This document shows, one piece after another, positions 25,285-39,200 of a DNA stretch of 64,000 bases. The notes under the pieces are model-generated. The model saw only the letters and a list, made by a program, of their open reading frames with translations, made no database searches and was not told the DNA's origin. The stretch comes from Echinococcus granulosus (lineage: Eukaryota; Platyhelminthes; Cestoda; Cyclophyllidea; Taeniidae). The translations under genes were made by a program, and so were the position numbers. The DNA lies in the NCBI RefSeq assembly GCF_000524195.1, contig NW_020170399.1, forward strand, positions 526,353-590,352, given 5' to 3'. Within the stretch, counting starts at the first letter, position 1, and the number at the start of each line of letters is the position of its first letter.

Positions 25285-28200
25285 TCAGGCTTCAGAAGGA
25301 GCCTCAAATCCGCACACCACTCGACTGCCGCTAATCGCCCACACGAGGGGCCTTTTGTCCCTCACGCCGTTCATATACTCCACGTTCACCAGTCGTGTCC
25401 GCGGTGCACCGAATACGAGAAGAGATCCCAGACCATAGGTGAAGGCGGCGAAAGATCGGGAAAGCGGGAGGCTATCCAGGTAATAGTCCTGATCTGATGG
25501 GCCATCTAGTTTACACAGCATGAGGCGGGGCCTGGAGCGGCTAGGCCTGCCAAATAGGGTCAGAGTACACAGGGCCAAAATATCGGGATCCAAGGAGTCT
25601 GAATTACTCTCCGGCTCGTCACTGCTGGTGTTGACCATGCTTGCCACAAAGCGAGTGCCAGACACCTGGGAAGAGCGACGCTTCCTGGACGCCGCCGTAG
25701 AGGGATGCCTTAGCAACGAGGTAAGGGAGGTGGAAGAGGACGAGGCGACGCGTCGTATTATGGCTCCACGAAGCGGCTGACCCGGAGCTCCTGCGGGTTG
25801 TGTCGGGTCTGGAAAACATCCAAGTGTTGCTAGATTCTGTCGCAGTGTTTTAGTCGCTTGCATGCTGTACTGTTTATGCAGCCTACTACGCCACTTTAAA
25901 GAAACGGGGTCCTGAACTACAATGCAGGATTACTACTTTAAAACATCTCCAACATCATATTAATACCTAAGAAGTACGCCATACGTGAAGGATATATCAG
26001 TCTCAGTGATGTTCGGTTTCACGCCTTTAAATTAACTTCCAATAAACAAACACTTCACAGCATTTTTGTTATGAACAAGTGGATTGCAACCCGCCTTCAT
26101 AAGCCTAATCACAGGAAAAACAAGGGTTACAACCGCCTATTCCTAGCTTATTATAAGCGCAATCGGTCAGTCCAGGGACGCAGGGTTTCAAAATGACAAA
26201 TGAAATCCCGTTCCTGGAAGTTAAACTGCAGCTCAATTTAATATTGCTTAAGGAGATTTACCAAAATTTATTTCCTAAGCGGCAGCACTTTACTAGAAGA
26301 GCAAGTTAGTGCAGCTTTTCGATTGTTTGCGGTTTCCTTGACCAAGACATAGAAAGGGGATAATTTATGTAATCGCAGAACGTTAGGGAGATAGGTGCGT
26401 GATAAAAAGCTCACCGTGAAGTTCGTCAAACACCTGGACCAGAGGATTGGGCTGCGCCTCGGGCTGAGTGTTTACGGAGGGGGGAGAGGAGGAGGATGAG
26501 GAGATGGAGCCAACGTCAGGTAAGCGCCTCGGACCTTCCCTCAGCCGTCGGTTTAGATGGGCTCGAATAGTGCTGAGGCGGATCCTGCGCAACATTGCCA
26601 CCGTCGGCCATTCTTGGTGAGGCAGCTTTGGGAGGCACACTAACTCAGCGCCTCCTAAGATCTCCAAAGGCTCGGGAAAATTCATCTTATTCACACAACT
26701 ACGCAGCTGAACTTCGGTCCATGTCCAACCCACCGAATAACTCACTGAAAGATCAGATCAGGTAATCTAAACAAACCTATTCCAGTGGTATTGGAAATTT
26801 GAAAAAAGCGCAGCCCAGACATCTACCCGAACTTATTCACACAATCTACGTACGATGCATAAGTCACTTCTAAATGTCATTGTATGTACAGACAGTGTAG
26901 TTTTCGATTCGATTCGATTCGATTCAAGAACAGTAACCCCCGCCCCCGGCAATCATATGAAAGATTATTTCGTAAGCAGAAAAAAGAACAACTTGTAGCA
27001 ACAGCATCAAATCTAGAGGCGGCGGCATTTCCTTTAAATGAAAGACTAAACAGCGAAATGCTTGAGACGGCATATGACAGAATGTGCTTTTAACTACTAG
27101 ACAATTAAAGGCAGCAATAAACTCCCCATATTTTAAAAAGGCATTCCAATGTCAATTCAATAGCAGAAAATAGGATCACAACACAGACACCCCTTTAAAA
27201 TACATATTTTTATATTCAACCGCAATCACACAAGCACTCATGCTCTTCAAGTAAAAGTTGCTTTTAATATTCTTCTATTATGTCGCAGAACACAACAAAG
27301 AAGTCTGATGGCAAGGAAGAATAGCCACAAGAGGTATTATTTAAAATTAAAATAGTCAAACGGACTTAAATCTAATTGCTGCATGTGCACAACTATGCAT
27401 GCTCTCTCAGTACCTCGCTCACGCTACTTAAGCTGTGCTGATAAGAATGCAACCTCTGAACTCTCACACCTACCTGAATCGGACGTACGAGCTCTGCGAC
27501 TAAGAATCCATGCAAAGGTGGTGGCAGGATGGTGGGTGAGGACGAGCACGTCCTTCTCCGAAAGGGCACACAAGGGAGACCGCGAAAGTAAGGTGGAGTT
27601 CGGGGTCTGGGGAGGGCTTTGAGGGCAATGGGGCAGGGCGAACCAAAAACCAGTCTCGGGAAGCAGTGCAAAAGTGAGGTACTGCGTATCAGAGGCCTCA
27701 AGGAGGACCAATAAACCTGGATGGGTCTCCGGATCGGAAACCACCGGTGGCAGGAAAACTCCATTGTAGTGGCCACGCAGCCGAGGACCCTCGGTGTCCT
27801 TTAGGATCTGTTTCCAAGTGTTGGTCCCTCGACGGAAGCTGTATAAATCATTCAAGACCAGCGTCCGCAGCTGAAACATGGAATGTGCCAAAAAAATCGG
27901 AACAGGAGATCAAATTTTGACACACCAGTTCATCAATAGGCACTGTAAGACTAAAATTGACAAAAAAAGATATTCACCTGTTTATTAAATATGTACGCAT
28001 TGATACATAGTAGAAGGTTAAGCAAGTAGAAGGGGATTCTTAAAACTACTGACTGAACTAATGTTTCTAAAGCGACCGATGGTCGTACAAAATGCTAACA
28101 ATGTTGGAATTCACATGCGGTAAAATCAGTCAATAAAACTCAGGAATCAAAAACTTTTGTCCTCTAAAATCTTGTTTGCGCCCATAGAAAGAGAAAACGT

Positions 28201-29172
28201 TGGTAACCTATGGAGAAAGTGCCAGGGATCAACAGAATTACATTCGACTCAGTGGTTAACCTGGACCGCAACAAGGAACTTAACCAAAATTTCGATAAAC
28301 TACATTCTCGTTGTATTAAAAGTAAACAATTCCATACAATAAGTTTAACTATGCCAATGTTTCCTGACCCAGTGGATTATAAACATCGCAAAGGGGAAGC
28401 CCAAAGGATTTCGAACTCAAATGATAGCAAACGACAGATGAGAATAAACAAACACAGAGTTATTTCTGCAAAATCCCTTACAATATGACTAGTCGGGGGA
28501 AGACGCGCATCTCCAAAATCTTGCAATGGGCATTTATAACCACCATAAAGAAAGAGTTGATCCTCAATGAATCCCATAATGGCATTTGAACGGGGCAAAG
28601 GTCGTGGGCCTAATTATCACAAAAAAACTGTCTTAGCACAAAATAAAATGCAAGTTCATTATAACCAAAAGAAATACCACGCCATAAACACGAACGATTC
28701 CTAAATTTAGCTGAAATGCAGGTACGTTACACGATAGAACATCCAATAGGGAATTGATAACTCAACTAATAAGAACAAAGACACACCATTTGTTGTTAGC
28801 CGCTTCCATTCTACGGTAAGAAGATCAAATGTAGAAAGATCGTTCATTGCAGTTTCATTGTCAGTACGACCACCAAAAACATACAGAGTGTGACCGTGAA
28901 TCGCAACGGACACCCCTGATCTCTCATTTATATCACTGTACATGGGCAATGAGTGCCACTGAATCGAATGTCTTCCAATACCAAGAAGGGAAACTCTCGA
29001 CCTAGATTGAAGGGCACCTATTTAACTAGTTTTAAAATGCTCTGAACGTACTCGAAACCAAAGCACGCCATCGCCTTGATAAGCATGCAAGATTAGCAAA
29101 CGTGGGAGAATGTGGCAAATAATTTAGTATTTGCAAAATTACTTCATCGGGAAAAACCGTAGCTGGGTCCAT
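25285..29172 (-). CDS. FBXO42: F-box/Kelch protein, FBXO42-like
   Basis: Six exons: 29052-29172, 28787-29017, 28482-28609, 27474-27870, 26415-26744 and about 25285-25855. ATG 29172 opens an F-box (VFPDEVILQILNYLP, then LACLSRRWRALV). The next exons carry Kelch units: LYVFGG with NDLSTFDLLTVEW, then QLFLYGG, then NDLYSFRRGTNTWKQI. The last exon has LLVFG and stops at 25285. The order F-box, Kelch repeats, long Ser/Pro linker and a final Kelch-like block matches FBXO42, the adaptor that brings substrates such as p53 to SCF ubiquitin ligases in mammals; substrate here is unknown. Splice phases agree throughout (1,1,0,1,1). Intron 1 is only 34 nt (29018-29051). The acceptor of the last exon (GCATGCAAG) lacks a good pyrimidine tract, so its start is approximate. 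Some central Kelch units are weak. Other F-box/Kelch proteins remain possible. Confidence 0.75.
26906..26925. repeat. (GATTC)4 microsatellite
   Basis: Four perfect tandem GATTC units inside an intron of the F-box/Kelch gene. Confidence 0.85.
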
Positions 29173-29803
29173 TGGCGAAGCGAAACGTTAGCAACGTGAA
29201 GAAAACGACCCCTGGCACGGAATCATACCGAGCGCTTCTGACCTCTACGACATAAAGTCTACTGCTTGTACAAATTTAATCTATTGTGTCAGTGATGCGT
29301 TGCAAGCATATTTTTGACAAGACAACCCTTTTCAACATTATTTAATTTACCTTTAACCTATTTTATTAGCACCAAATTCAACTTATTTCAATTTTCCCGA
29401 CTTTTTGTAGGGAACCACTCACGAAGCCAACAAAGGTAAAAAAACTAACTTTATTAAGCAGCTCACCAAAATTTTCGACCTAAACAGAATCAGAAAGCCA
29501 TAAAAAATTTAACTGTTTGCTAAGTAGGATTGCCGAAGGAGAGGGACAAGCTACAGTGTAAAAATCAGTGTTGTTATCCAGATTGGCCGTAATACGCTTT
29601 CTCACAAAATATACCAGTAAGAAAATCTAGTGCTGAAATAATTCGTCCTTTAAACAGTCACGGAAAACCCCCCATCCACGTCCAGCTTAACGACGAGACT
29701 CCCCGACTGCTCTCCCTGCTCTTTTGCACTGTTCTTGAAAGTAAAATGCCAAAACAGCAACAATTAACATCAAATACTCCATTTAACCTTTGAGCAATAT
29801 ACA

Positions 29804-32602
29804 TTAACTGTCTGTGAATTTCGGTTTTCGTTTCTCGATACGAGCTGACACCCCTTCTCCGCAATCGTTCTAAAATAAAAAGAGGGGGAAGTAAGCGCCA
29901 AAGAAGCCTGCACCATAAAATATATCAGCGTTAACTAATACATCAATAGGTTTTGCTAACGCAGTGATGGGAGGTTGTGACAATGATTTCAAGCATGATA
30001 TAGCCGCACGAACAGTGGTGTCCTCTCGAAGCGTACAGCCGCATTAGACAATGGTCTTCAATTGTTCCTGGTACTACTACTAAATCTGTACTTCCTCCCA
30101 CTAGGTAAAACATATCAATGAAGCTTAACCGCTTTAAGATGCGTAAAATCTAATTAAATGCTTCGATAGGGAATTTCATTATTGGGTTTGCCGGTTATCC
30201 GTAAATGTGCGTCTAAAATTTATTAAAATTCATTTTAAATAGTGGTATGAATCCTGCCTCCAAACACCATAGACAATCCACTTACTGATGATAGTGTAGC
30301 GAGGAAAATTTCTCGTTCAACCTTCAAGCCTTGGTCAAGGGGCAGTTGATAAGCTGTTAAGAACAAATGAATGAAAAAATCGGTATTCTTGTAGCGATAT
30401 CACGGTGGAATGAATAAATAGCGGTGATAAGGCAAAATTCACCCACAGCAGCAATTAGCAATATAATGCTCGAGTAATTTCTTCTCTCCTGATACAAACA
30501 TTCATCCAAAAGGTCGAAAGAGGTGATAGAGAGTAGAGTGACTGACAGGCATGTTAGAACCTCTATTTCACCTTTCTGCATTCAATAATATGCAAGTCCC
30601 ACTAACAATCCATCCAAGTTGGATATTTTGTAATGAGTACCGCGAATGGGTCAACCAAAAGCACGTCCTGGTTGTTTGCCGGGGATGAGTTTGCCGACTT
30701 AGCTGTTTGACGAAACCATCGACATTTCCGGTTTAGTACCGATATAAACTCATTTTTTAAGCATCTCTTATTCACGCATAGAAAACAAGTATGAAATTGA
30801 CTATTACGTCTGCCAGTGATTTTGAAATACAGAAATAGAACTAAGGAAAAAAATATGTACATCTGTTATGAAATTAAGGGTGATTTTATCACTATTTTTT
30901 CCCAGCTTTCGCATAATCAAGTGCCAATTTCAGTCATCCATAAAATTTATTCTAAAAACAGGTTTCAGCTCACTCTCACGCAGATGACATCGCAGACATT
31001 TTCGATTCCGTTCATTACTACGTTTGCCCAAAATTTGAGAAGAGAGCGTTCCAAATATCACATTTCAAAAGTTCTCTATGATGGTTTTTGGGGAAAATCA
31101 ACCAACATAGCCAACAAAAAATGCGTGTTATTTCGTTATAGCAATAGAGAAAGTGATTTTCTTTAGATTGGAAGCAGTTTAAATCAACTTTATTGTTGTC
31201 AGCTCAAACAGCCTGTTTGGGATACCCGTTTAAGGTTCAGTCGGTTACGATGAGCTGATATAGAGCACAAATAAAATTCGTGACGTTGGTAGCAAACATG
31301 TCAAGCGATTTAAGTGGTGTAAGAAAACTAGAAACGGAGTACTCACCAGCACCGACGGCTCTCTTTACTGCTCGCAGAGCAACCAGAGAGTGGGCCGAGA
31401 TACGCTCGGCCAAGGCGATTGCCCTATCCACCACCTCGGTCACTGGATACACACTACTCACTAATCCGAAAGCAGCCGCCTCCTTCGCTGAGATGGCTTT
31501 GCCTGCAGGCGAAAGATGAAGGAAGGCGGATAGAGGAAGAGCGAGGAAGAGAGGAAATTCATTGCATCTCACCCGAAAGGATCATTTCCATAGCGCGTGA
31601 TTTGCCAATGGCGCGGATGAGACGTTGGGTGCCGCCGGCGCCGGGCACGAGGGCCAGACCAACTTCCGGGTGTCCGAATCGCGCCCGCTCACCCGCGTAC
31701 ACTACATCGCACATCATCGCGAGCTCGCAACCACCGCCCAGTGCAGCGCCATTCACTGCTGCAATAGTGGGCTTCTCCACTGCCCCCAGTGCCTCCCACC
31801 TCCGCAGCGCCTCCAGCCTCCGCAGGTCATCCAGGTGTTTCAAGTCAGCACCAACTGCAACGCAAGAAGTCATTAAACTCGACGTTTTAGGTAGTCTCAA
31901 TGCACATCTACTTTCAAGGGATGTTAAGAAAACCAAAACATCCCAAAAATTTTTTTTTTAAAAATGCAATGTTAGTGAATTTAGGTGAGGACAAAGAGCC
32001 TAGTCATGCTCTAAAAATGGGAAAGAGCGAAGAAAGCTCGTTGACAGAAATGGGTTTGGTCACAATATTGTACGGGGAAGATGGAGATCCGGCAAGTTTT
32101 CTCAGGCAAGGACAGGTCCTTTTTTAGTCTAACTGTGAAAAACATATTTCCTGACCTACTATCATAGAAGTAAAAGAGAAAAGAGCATGAAACTAGAAAA
32201 TGTAGCTCAAAAAGGGCTTCAAATTTTAAAAGAATACCGACTTTAGCGACTAAAATCAAAGGGATAGTTATCTTTAAAATACGAAAAAAATTAAGAAAAT
32301 TAATCGGTGCCGTAATAGATCCACGTCTAATTGGACAGGTGTGCCCTACCCGAGAAAACCCTTTTGGTGCCGGTGATAACGAGACAACGTATCGAGGAGT
32401 CAGCATCCAGTTGTTCCACCGCGACAGCTAACTCCTTCATCAATTGAGGGCAGAGGGCGTTAAAGGTGTCGGGGCGGTCGAGTTCTATGAGGCCTACTTG
32501 GAGGTCAGCGCCCCTGCGAGACACCTTCACCCCCCTGTACTGCGCTAACGCTGATTGAAACCGAAGTTTGATCTGCAAGACCCTCCGAATAAACCGTAGC
32601 AT
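29804..32602 (-). CDS. ECHS1: enoyl-CoA hydratase, mitochondrial (ECHS1)
   Basis: Five exons with consistent phases: 32350-32602, 31573-31854, 31346-31502 (last base 31347), 30286-30353 and 29804-29869, giving 274 residues (human about 290). The N-terminus [10 protein letters not shown] is basic and amphipathic, as expected for a mitochondrial presequence. Crotonase landmarks are intact: the CoA-binding GGADLK-type loop (here [11 protein letters not shown]), [37 protein letters not shown] and the C-terminal RIEKRKPKF. Both catalytic glutamates of the family, in GGGCELA and HPEVGL, are present. The enzyme hydrates short-chain 2-enoyl-CoAs in beta-oxidation and in valine/isoleucine breakdown. 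The small last exon (22 codons) was found by phase and family match. The start is the first ATG before the presequence. It lies 604 bp downstream of the TPC gene and 631 bp upstream of the F-box/Kelch start on the same strand. Confidence 0.95.
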
Positions 32603-33206
32603 TGTCTATGGCGCACGGAAAAACCACCTTATGTGAAATTCGTTGCCTCTCTCAAAACGACTTTTTTCACCACCATACGATATTTGCTCCGTTCAAACAC
32701 GGTTTTACATGGCACGGTTTTATATAGATCCTTCTTAATGGGTCATGTTCGCTTCTGTCAAGCCTAAAGTACGCTGTAATTTGAGTCGGTGCAGCTCCAT
32801 TTCACGGTATATACAAGTTTGAGTAAAGGGAGAGAGTTGTAAATTAGGGAAGGAGCACGTTAAGTGCCCAAGAAAAACGAATTAACTGAAGTTGGACTCC
32901 ATGAAAAGGACAAATAAATAAATTTCTGTTAGAAACCAACAGAAATTTTGCTTGAACGCCTGATAAAAGCGAATAAAGAAGCCACAAAATATCTTAAAGT
33001 CGTTTACACAAGCTACCCCTCCGAGCATTTGATCTACGCACATGACAAAGATCAAAAGCAGCAGCAATAGTAGTCGATTCGTTTATTGGTGAAAATAAAA
33101 AGAGGAGAATAATCGAGTAGAAATTCAGTGATTGAGATTCAAAAGGGACTCCAGATGCATGTCTCATGGTAGGGTTAGGAGAGAATAAAGCGCCAGTCCT
33201 GAGTAA
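32603..33206. other. intergenic spacer between TPC2 and ECHS1
   Basis: About 600 bp between two co-oriented genes, AT-rich, holding the TPC2 3' flank and ECHS1 5' flank. No distinct element is seen. Confidence 0.6.
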
Positions 33207-36200
33207 TCAGCGGGAGACCAAGCCACCAAGTGCTGCATGGCGTTGGAGATGGCGCACCAACTCCTCATTGGTGGGTTCTTCAAAACCACCGCTGAACATT
33301 TGTGCAAAACTGAAGGCCACTGTATTGGAAGGTGAGGTTATCAAGATATCCTCCGTTTCTGCTGCTGCCGCCGCTGAGGAGCTGTTGTGGTCAGCGGAGA
33401 GCTCAGCTGAGGGCAGCAGCTCCTCCATCCCATCGTCATCGATCAGACGCCCGCAGTGGTTATCGTTGCAGAACCGCGACCCGCTCACAGCGGCAAGGCG
33501 AGGGGCATTGGTTCGACGACGCTCGCGGAGCTGCAATAGGTCTGCTTGACGGGTGTGAAGCTGGCGTGCGAAGAGGAAACTCTGCAAAATACAATATAGG
33601 CAGGTAGGAGGGGTTCAAACCACGATTTAGCGGCCAAAGGATCATGGGGAGAAAGGCAACACCCCTTCACAAATTGGAACAACGAATCAAGTAAACACTG
33701 TGCTGCAATTGTTTGACAGGGAATGAAAATTTCAAACACACAGGATCTTCATTTTATTTACAAACTGGTAGTTTTCTCAGCCTTCTGGCAACTGTCCAAT
33801 GCCTCGCTAAAAGGCATGATGGCTTGAGAACAAGCAAGTTGATGGTATGTCTGTCTCAATAGACAGAAGTGAAATAAACCGGTTCCTGAATTGCATCGAA
33901 TATATGTGCTTCTGTGACAATTATTTCTTCTTCAAAATGTTTGGATTTTCATCTTTGAGGACCATCTCATGGCTTAATCCGAATTCATGCACACTCCTTC
34001 TCGAGGAAATCGGTGAGACCGCTTTTTAATTAGTAGCAATTGTGATACGGTGCCTTCGTTCAGCCTAGACCAAGCCATTCATCTCGTTCTCCCTCTTTGG
34101 CGAGTTTTTGTCAAGTTGTCAATGAAAGAATGAAAATGACATAATGTATGGAAGAATGTTCCTTGCGGTAGATGCAATAATAAAAGGCTTCTTCTGTTTT
34201 AAAATACAAAAGTAACATTGGCCTTTACTATTTAAAATAATTTGCGGTCGCAGCTCTCCAAATGCAACAAATAACGAACGTTTTGTGTTTAAATTACACC
34301 TAGCATTCCCCCTTTAGACACCAGTCAACCTCTTACCCACTGTAGCCTTGGAGCAGACCTACCCAGAAAGTGACGATTAATCGCCTGATTCGCTGAAAGA
34401 AGTGATGCAAATTGGCTTAAAAGTGGTCCCCATCGGTTAAAATTACAAATACTTTAAAAGATCACTTAAACCTGAAATGCGGTAAGCGTACATCGAGCAT
34501 GAAACCATGTAACCGATTCGACAAAAAACCATTCATTATGAGCTGCCGCTGAATTTGGATCAACGTCAAATTGTCAATAGTGAGGTCCGTTAATCCAGCA
34601 CTAAGACCCGAGTATCAACTACATCCTCTCATGCCGAGCAATTGTGGCAAAGTTCAACTAACCTCGATTATCATGGCGGTAATGAGGGTGAGGAGAATAA
34701 CAGATGCAATGAACCACCAGCTCACCATGTAGATGTGAACCCATCTAGAAAACAAAAAAGTGGGAGGAGCCTACAGCAGTATGAAAAAAGGGTAATCTAA
34801 TGAGCATGGAAGAAGGTGCTGTCTCAGCAGATCCGAAAGGTACAACCTAAATTTACTACGCTATTAAAGCCCATGATGATATGGGGTGCTGATGCGTCCA
34901 AGTGCTCTATCTCAATGTAGAAAATGGGTATTTAAGCGTGGCGATTAGTATGTCACCTACAAGCCTGTCTACTTCATTACTAAAAAAAAGTACGCAGGAT
35001 TACAAATAAGATTACATAAAGGTTGTATTGCATTAAGTATGATTTTCAAACCATGGTATTGATGGGAAGTTGTCAAAAGCTACATAATTGAATGGGTATT
35101 AATAAGACAGTATTACCACTAGTACCACTAGTCAGAGTGTTTTCAACACGACTACATGGAGAATGAATTGAATGAATGGAAAAAGTGGAGCTACCTGCCA
35201 ATTTTATCGGTAAAGGCCCGAACAATGACATGCCAGTTGTTCAAGACCATCAAACTCCAGAGGGTGAATATGCTGGCCTGAAAAAGCAAGCAAGTTGAAG
35301 AAATGGATGTCAATGTTTAATGAAACGGGACAATGTGGAAGCCAACTTACAGCAAAGTCGTCAAAGTTGATCGACCAGTAGTTGAGCTGTTGGTAAGTTC
35401 CACAGACGTACGTCTCGTTCGAGCTACAAATAAGGCATCAACAAAAAAATCCAGAAGCATTGTTTTGGTGGAAAATTAATTAAAGGGTCGTTTAAAAACT
35501 CATATATTTAATATAAACAAGCTGGAGATAAATTTAGAATTGATAAATCTATTTAGAGAGGACTGAAAGTAAATAATTTTACTGGAAAACAATGGTGCCA
35601 AAAGTGGCGAAACCAGAGCCAATTGAGATTAAATGTCACGAGTCTACCAAAAATTCTTTGAAAGTAGACCTTAAAGAAGCTACACAAACACTCTGGCACT
35701 TCAATTTAAAGAATTGGGTTTCATTAAACAAGGTACCGTCTTCTGAAGTTAAGCAGGTTTTAGTTTAGAAGCGTTACAAGAAAAAGAAGGCAAATAAAAG
35801 AGCATATTATTCCTAAGAAAGGCATTGAGGCGAAAGCAAGTCCAGCAAAGATGACCTATTGAGCGGATGCGGAACGACTCCTCGTAAAGTAGCCAAAGTG
35901 CCACTCCAAAAAAAAGCTCCAATCCATCCCGAACTCTCAAAGACTCACATTTATGATTGCAGAAACAGTTCCACACTGCAAACCTAGTCAAAAGACAATG
36001 AATGACTCCATGTAAGGATTATACCACACTAACAACCATACTGTTTTACAGACGTGACCAGCCCTGATCCACCTCAGGGTTCCAAAAAGAGATTCTCAGA
36101 GCCGCGCACATCGATACTGAAACGGTCCTACACAAGAAATCCTACGGTCCTACGAGTTAAACTCAGTAAGTCAACCAGTACCATAGTTCTTGAATATGGT

Positions 36201-39200
36201 GATTCTCTAGCCTACCCCAGGACATCGAAAAAAGGACATACTTTCAAGAAGAAGACCTACTCAGTGGATCCATTGGTAGGGTGTTCAATGGTTCCGTGGA
36301 AAAGGGAGAATCCGAGGAGGGCGTAGACATAGTAGAAGGAGATGAGGACGCCCAGCACGGGGGCTAGGTGATGGGGCATCTTGAAGAGCATGCTGGTCAT
36401 CAGGTTGGAGATCTGCATGAAGCGCAAGGTGTGCAGAATCACCAACAGGTTCGCCAGCTGCCCAAAGTCGTAGGGCGACCAATGCTCTGATCCTACACCT
36501 CTGTCGGCAGGACCAGAAAACGAGGAAGCTTGTCATTCAGTCAGTTACACGAAATAATGGCAAAACTAAGAACCCAGCCCCTTCTCTCTTGTATTTTTAA
36601 CCATCGTAACAACCCAGGACCAATAAATGACACATTTCCGATAAACGTTAAATTATAGCGTGAAGGAAACAGTGAACGATATTTCTAGTACAGTGACATA
36701 GAGGTAGAACGTGGTAATAGTGATGTGCACCAGCTCAAAAGCTAAATGAAACATAGGTTAGGCCGAGCTCTCAGCTTTTTGTAATAAGCAAATGAATTTC
36801 TCAACTCTACATACTAAGCTGTGAAGAGGAAATTCCTGAGCTGGTGGAGGGGTGGCATACGCAATCGAAAATAACAAGGTGATACCACGAAAATAATGGC
36901 TTTGCGAACAGAAAAAATAAAAAAGAAAGATGATCCTGGTGTAAGTATCCGCTGTTATTTTACTGTATAGCTATCACTTCATTTTTCTAAGGTACTCTTG
37001 GCCTCATGTCCTGCCCTCCCTCAAGAAACGGCACCTTTGATTCACCGTAAAATGAGTTTCACGTCTGCCTCTTTAAATAAATAAAAACCACTAATTATAA
37101 AATTTTGGAATCTACTAGCCACGAATAGACGCACCTTTATGATAGTAAGATAGGGAGACAAAAGGAATCATTACCCTACCTCAAACGTTTCGATATACCT
37201 ATCCTCATACCGGGCCCCGCCTTATTTTAAGCCATGATAACAAGACTTGGACTTGAGCACAGTAGAAAATAGTTTCACGCCTAAACGGTGCCTATTTTCT
37301 AGGACGATGCTTGTCTAAACAGAGCGTTTTACAAGACACTTTAGTGCTGTCATTAACATCAGCACAAAGAACAAGAACCCACCTCGCTCCACAAGCGATG
37401 AGGCCAAGTTCGTAGAGTCGCAACGCCTAACAAGATAAATTTATGAGGCATTGAAAAGAGAGTTAAAGAAGTGAGCGAATAGACAGGACAGCATACCAGG
37501 TTGCCAAAGGAGACGCACAAATCAAACAAAGTCAGAGGCATGCAAAGTGAATTGCGCCAGCCGTGAACCCAAAGACGCACACCGTTTTCGATAACGTAGA
37601 GTGTTGCAAAACATGTGTTGATTATCTAAAGGTGGCAAGAAAAAAGCCGGTGGGGTGATGGATGAGTGGATTAAAAGCACGTGGATTGGATGGAAAAAAA
37701 AACTAACGTCACGATGGTTCCACTCATATAATATAGGGAACCAAACTACAAATAGGAAAACAAACTAAAAAGTTAATTTCAATGCGACAACACTATCTTT
37801 CTACATGCATACTTGTCTAGGTCCAACACTAGTAGATAGACAATTTTAGCGGAAAAACAGTTGTTAGAAGCAAACAACAGGAGTAACTTGGAAGCGAAAC
37901 CTGAAGCCAGTTCAAACCAACCGAGGGATTTCATCATGTGTCAGAATTTTAGGGTTCGAAACACCATCAGGCGGCCCAGTGCTGTAGTTCAAGTACAATC
38001 ATAGTGTTTGGGACGTGAAATTTCGTCACTTGAGGGCAGGTGAGGCAATTATGAATCTTTGTGGAGATGATAAAGATAATTATAAAGGGTTGAGGATAAG
38101 TTTGCTTCTACTATGAGTGCATAAATCCTCTACTAATCCATAAAATGAAAATATTTTACAAATCATGAAGTTGTCCTAATATATTCGTGAATAACCGGTA
38201 ATAAAGAAGGAGGGATGAAAAGGAGACGTACCAAAAAGGTAAAACTGGGTTTGTCCGCGTCTTCAAAAGCCACGAGTTGTAACTGGAAGAGAAAAAAGTG
38301 ACTACTTAGTTTAGACCCCCAAGCACCTCTTCTGTTGCAATTGAATGGTTAAATAAAAGAAAATTTTAGAAATGCCTCTTCCTACGCCTTAAATTAACGG
38401 AATTTTTGGGATGATTTCAACGAAAAGTTTTTAACTACTAAAATTAATTCGACCTATTAACAGCCTTGGCATATGAATACGAAGCTCAAGAAATCGGATA
38501 CGCCGAACAATGTACCAATGTCAAAAAATGTCTTCTTTTTTCTTTATAAATTTATAGCGATAAACAAACTCGCTTTACAATAGTTTGTCTAGCTGAAAGG
38601 AGCTTTAAAAAACGCAAAACCCAAAACGAACCACAAAAACGCAAGAGGCTTAAATAGGCTGATGTTTTTCCCGACGAATGTACGTAAACTGAGAAGGAAG
38701 GAGCCTTTGAATTGGGTAAAAGGTTGGGATAAAACACCGTTTTTTTTAAAATTTTATGGATGGGAATTGAAATTGCTTGACGGCTTAGGAGCGGAAGTAA
38801 ACTAATTGGGTGAGGCCTGCAGGCACTCTTTAATGCTAATGCCCAGAGACTCAAACTTTGAGACAAGTTGGACTGCTCTTCGGGATTTTCAGTGCATGGA
38901 AGCTCTTTTCAGTAGCCGTGAGATGACGGCGACCAAATATTGTTTCTTTATTAAATATTGATGTATAAGAATGCTCATTTGAATGGGGATTTAAGGTAGA
39001 AATATGACATGTCTTGTAACTGCAATACAAGTAATTTGTGTTGGGCTCAAAATACGTATTTTATGCAAAAATAGGCCAGAATAAATCTGCACGCACAATG
39101 ATGCAGAAAACGTTGACAAGAGATACGAAGAGCTCGACTCTTCTGCATAGGTTTGAGATGCAGAAGGACTGTATTCGCAAAGCCACGGGGTTATTGAATT

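Noticed and set aside
25285..29172. KLHDC10 as the identity of the Kelch gene
   Set aside because: An F-box at the N-terminus and the C-terminal LLVFG block fit FBXO42 better; the KLHDC10 C-terminal motif is absent.
35949..35983. Extra TPC2 exon (WNCFCNHK peptide) between the exons ending 36261 and starting 35423
   Set aside because: Its outgoing phase does not fit the next exon, whereas direct joining of 36261 to 35423 keeps frame and matches TPC2.
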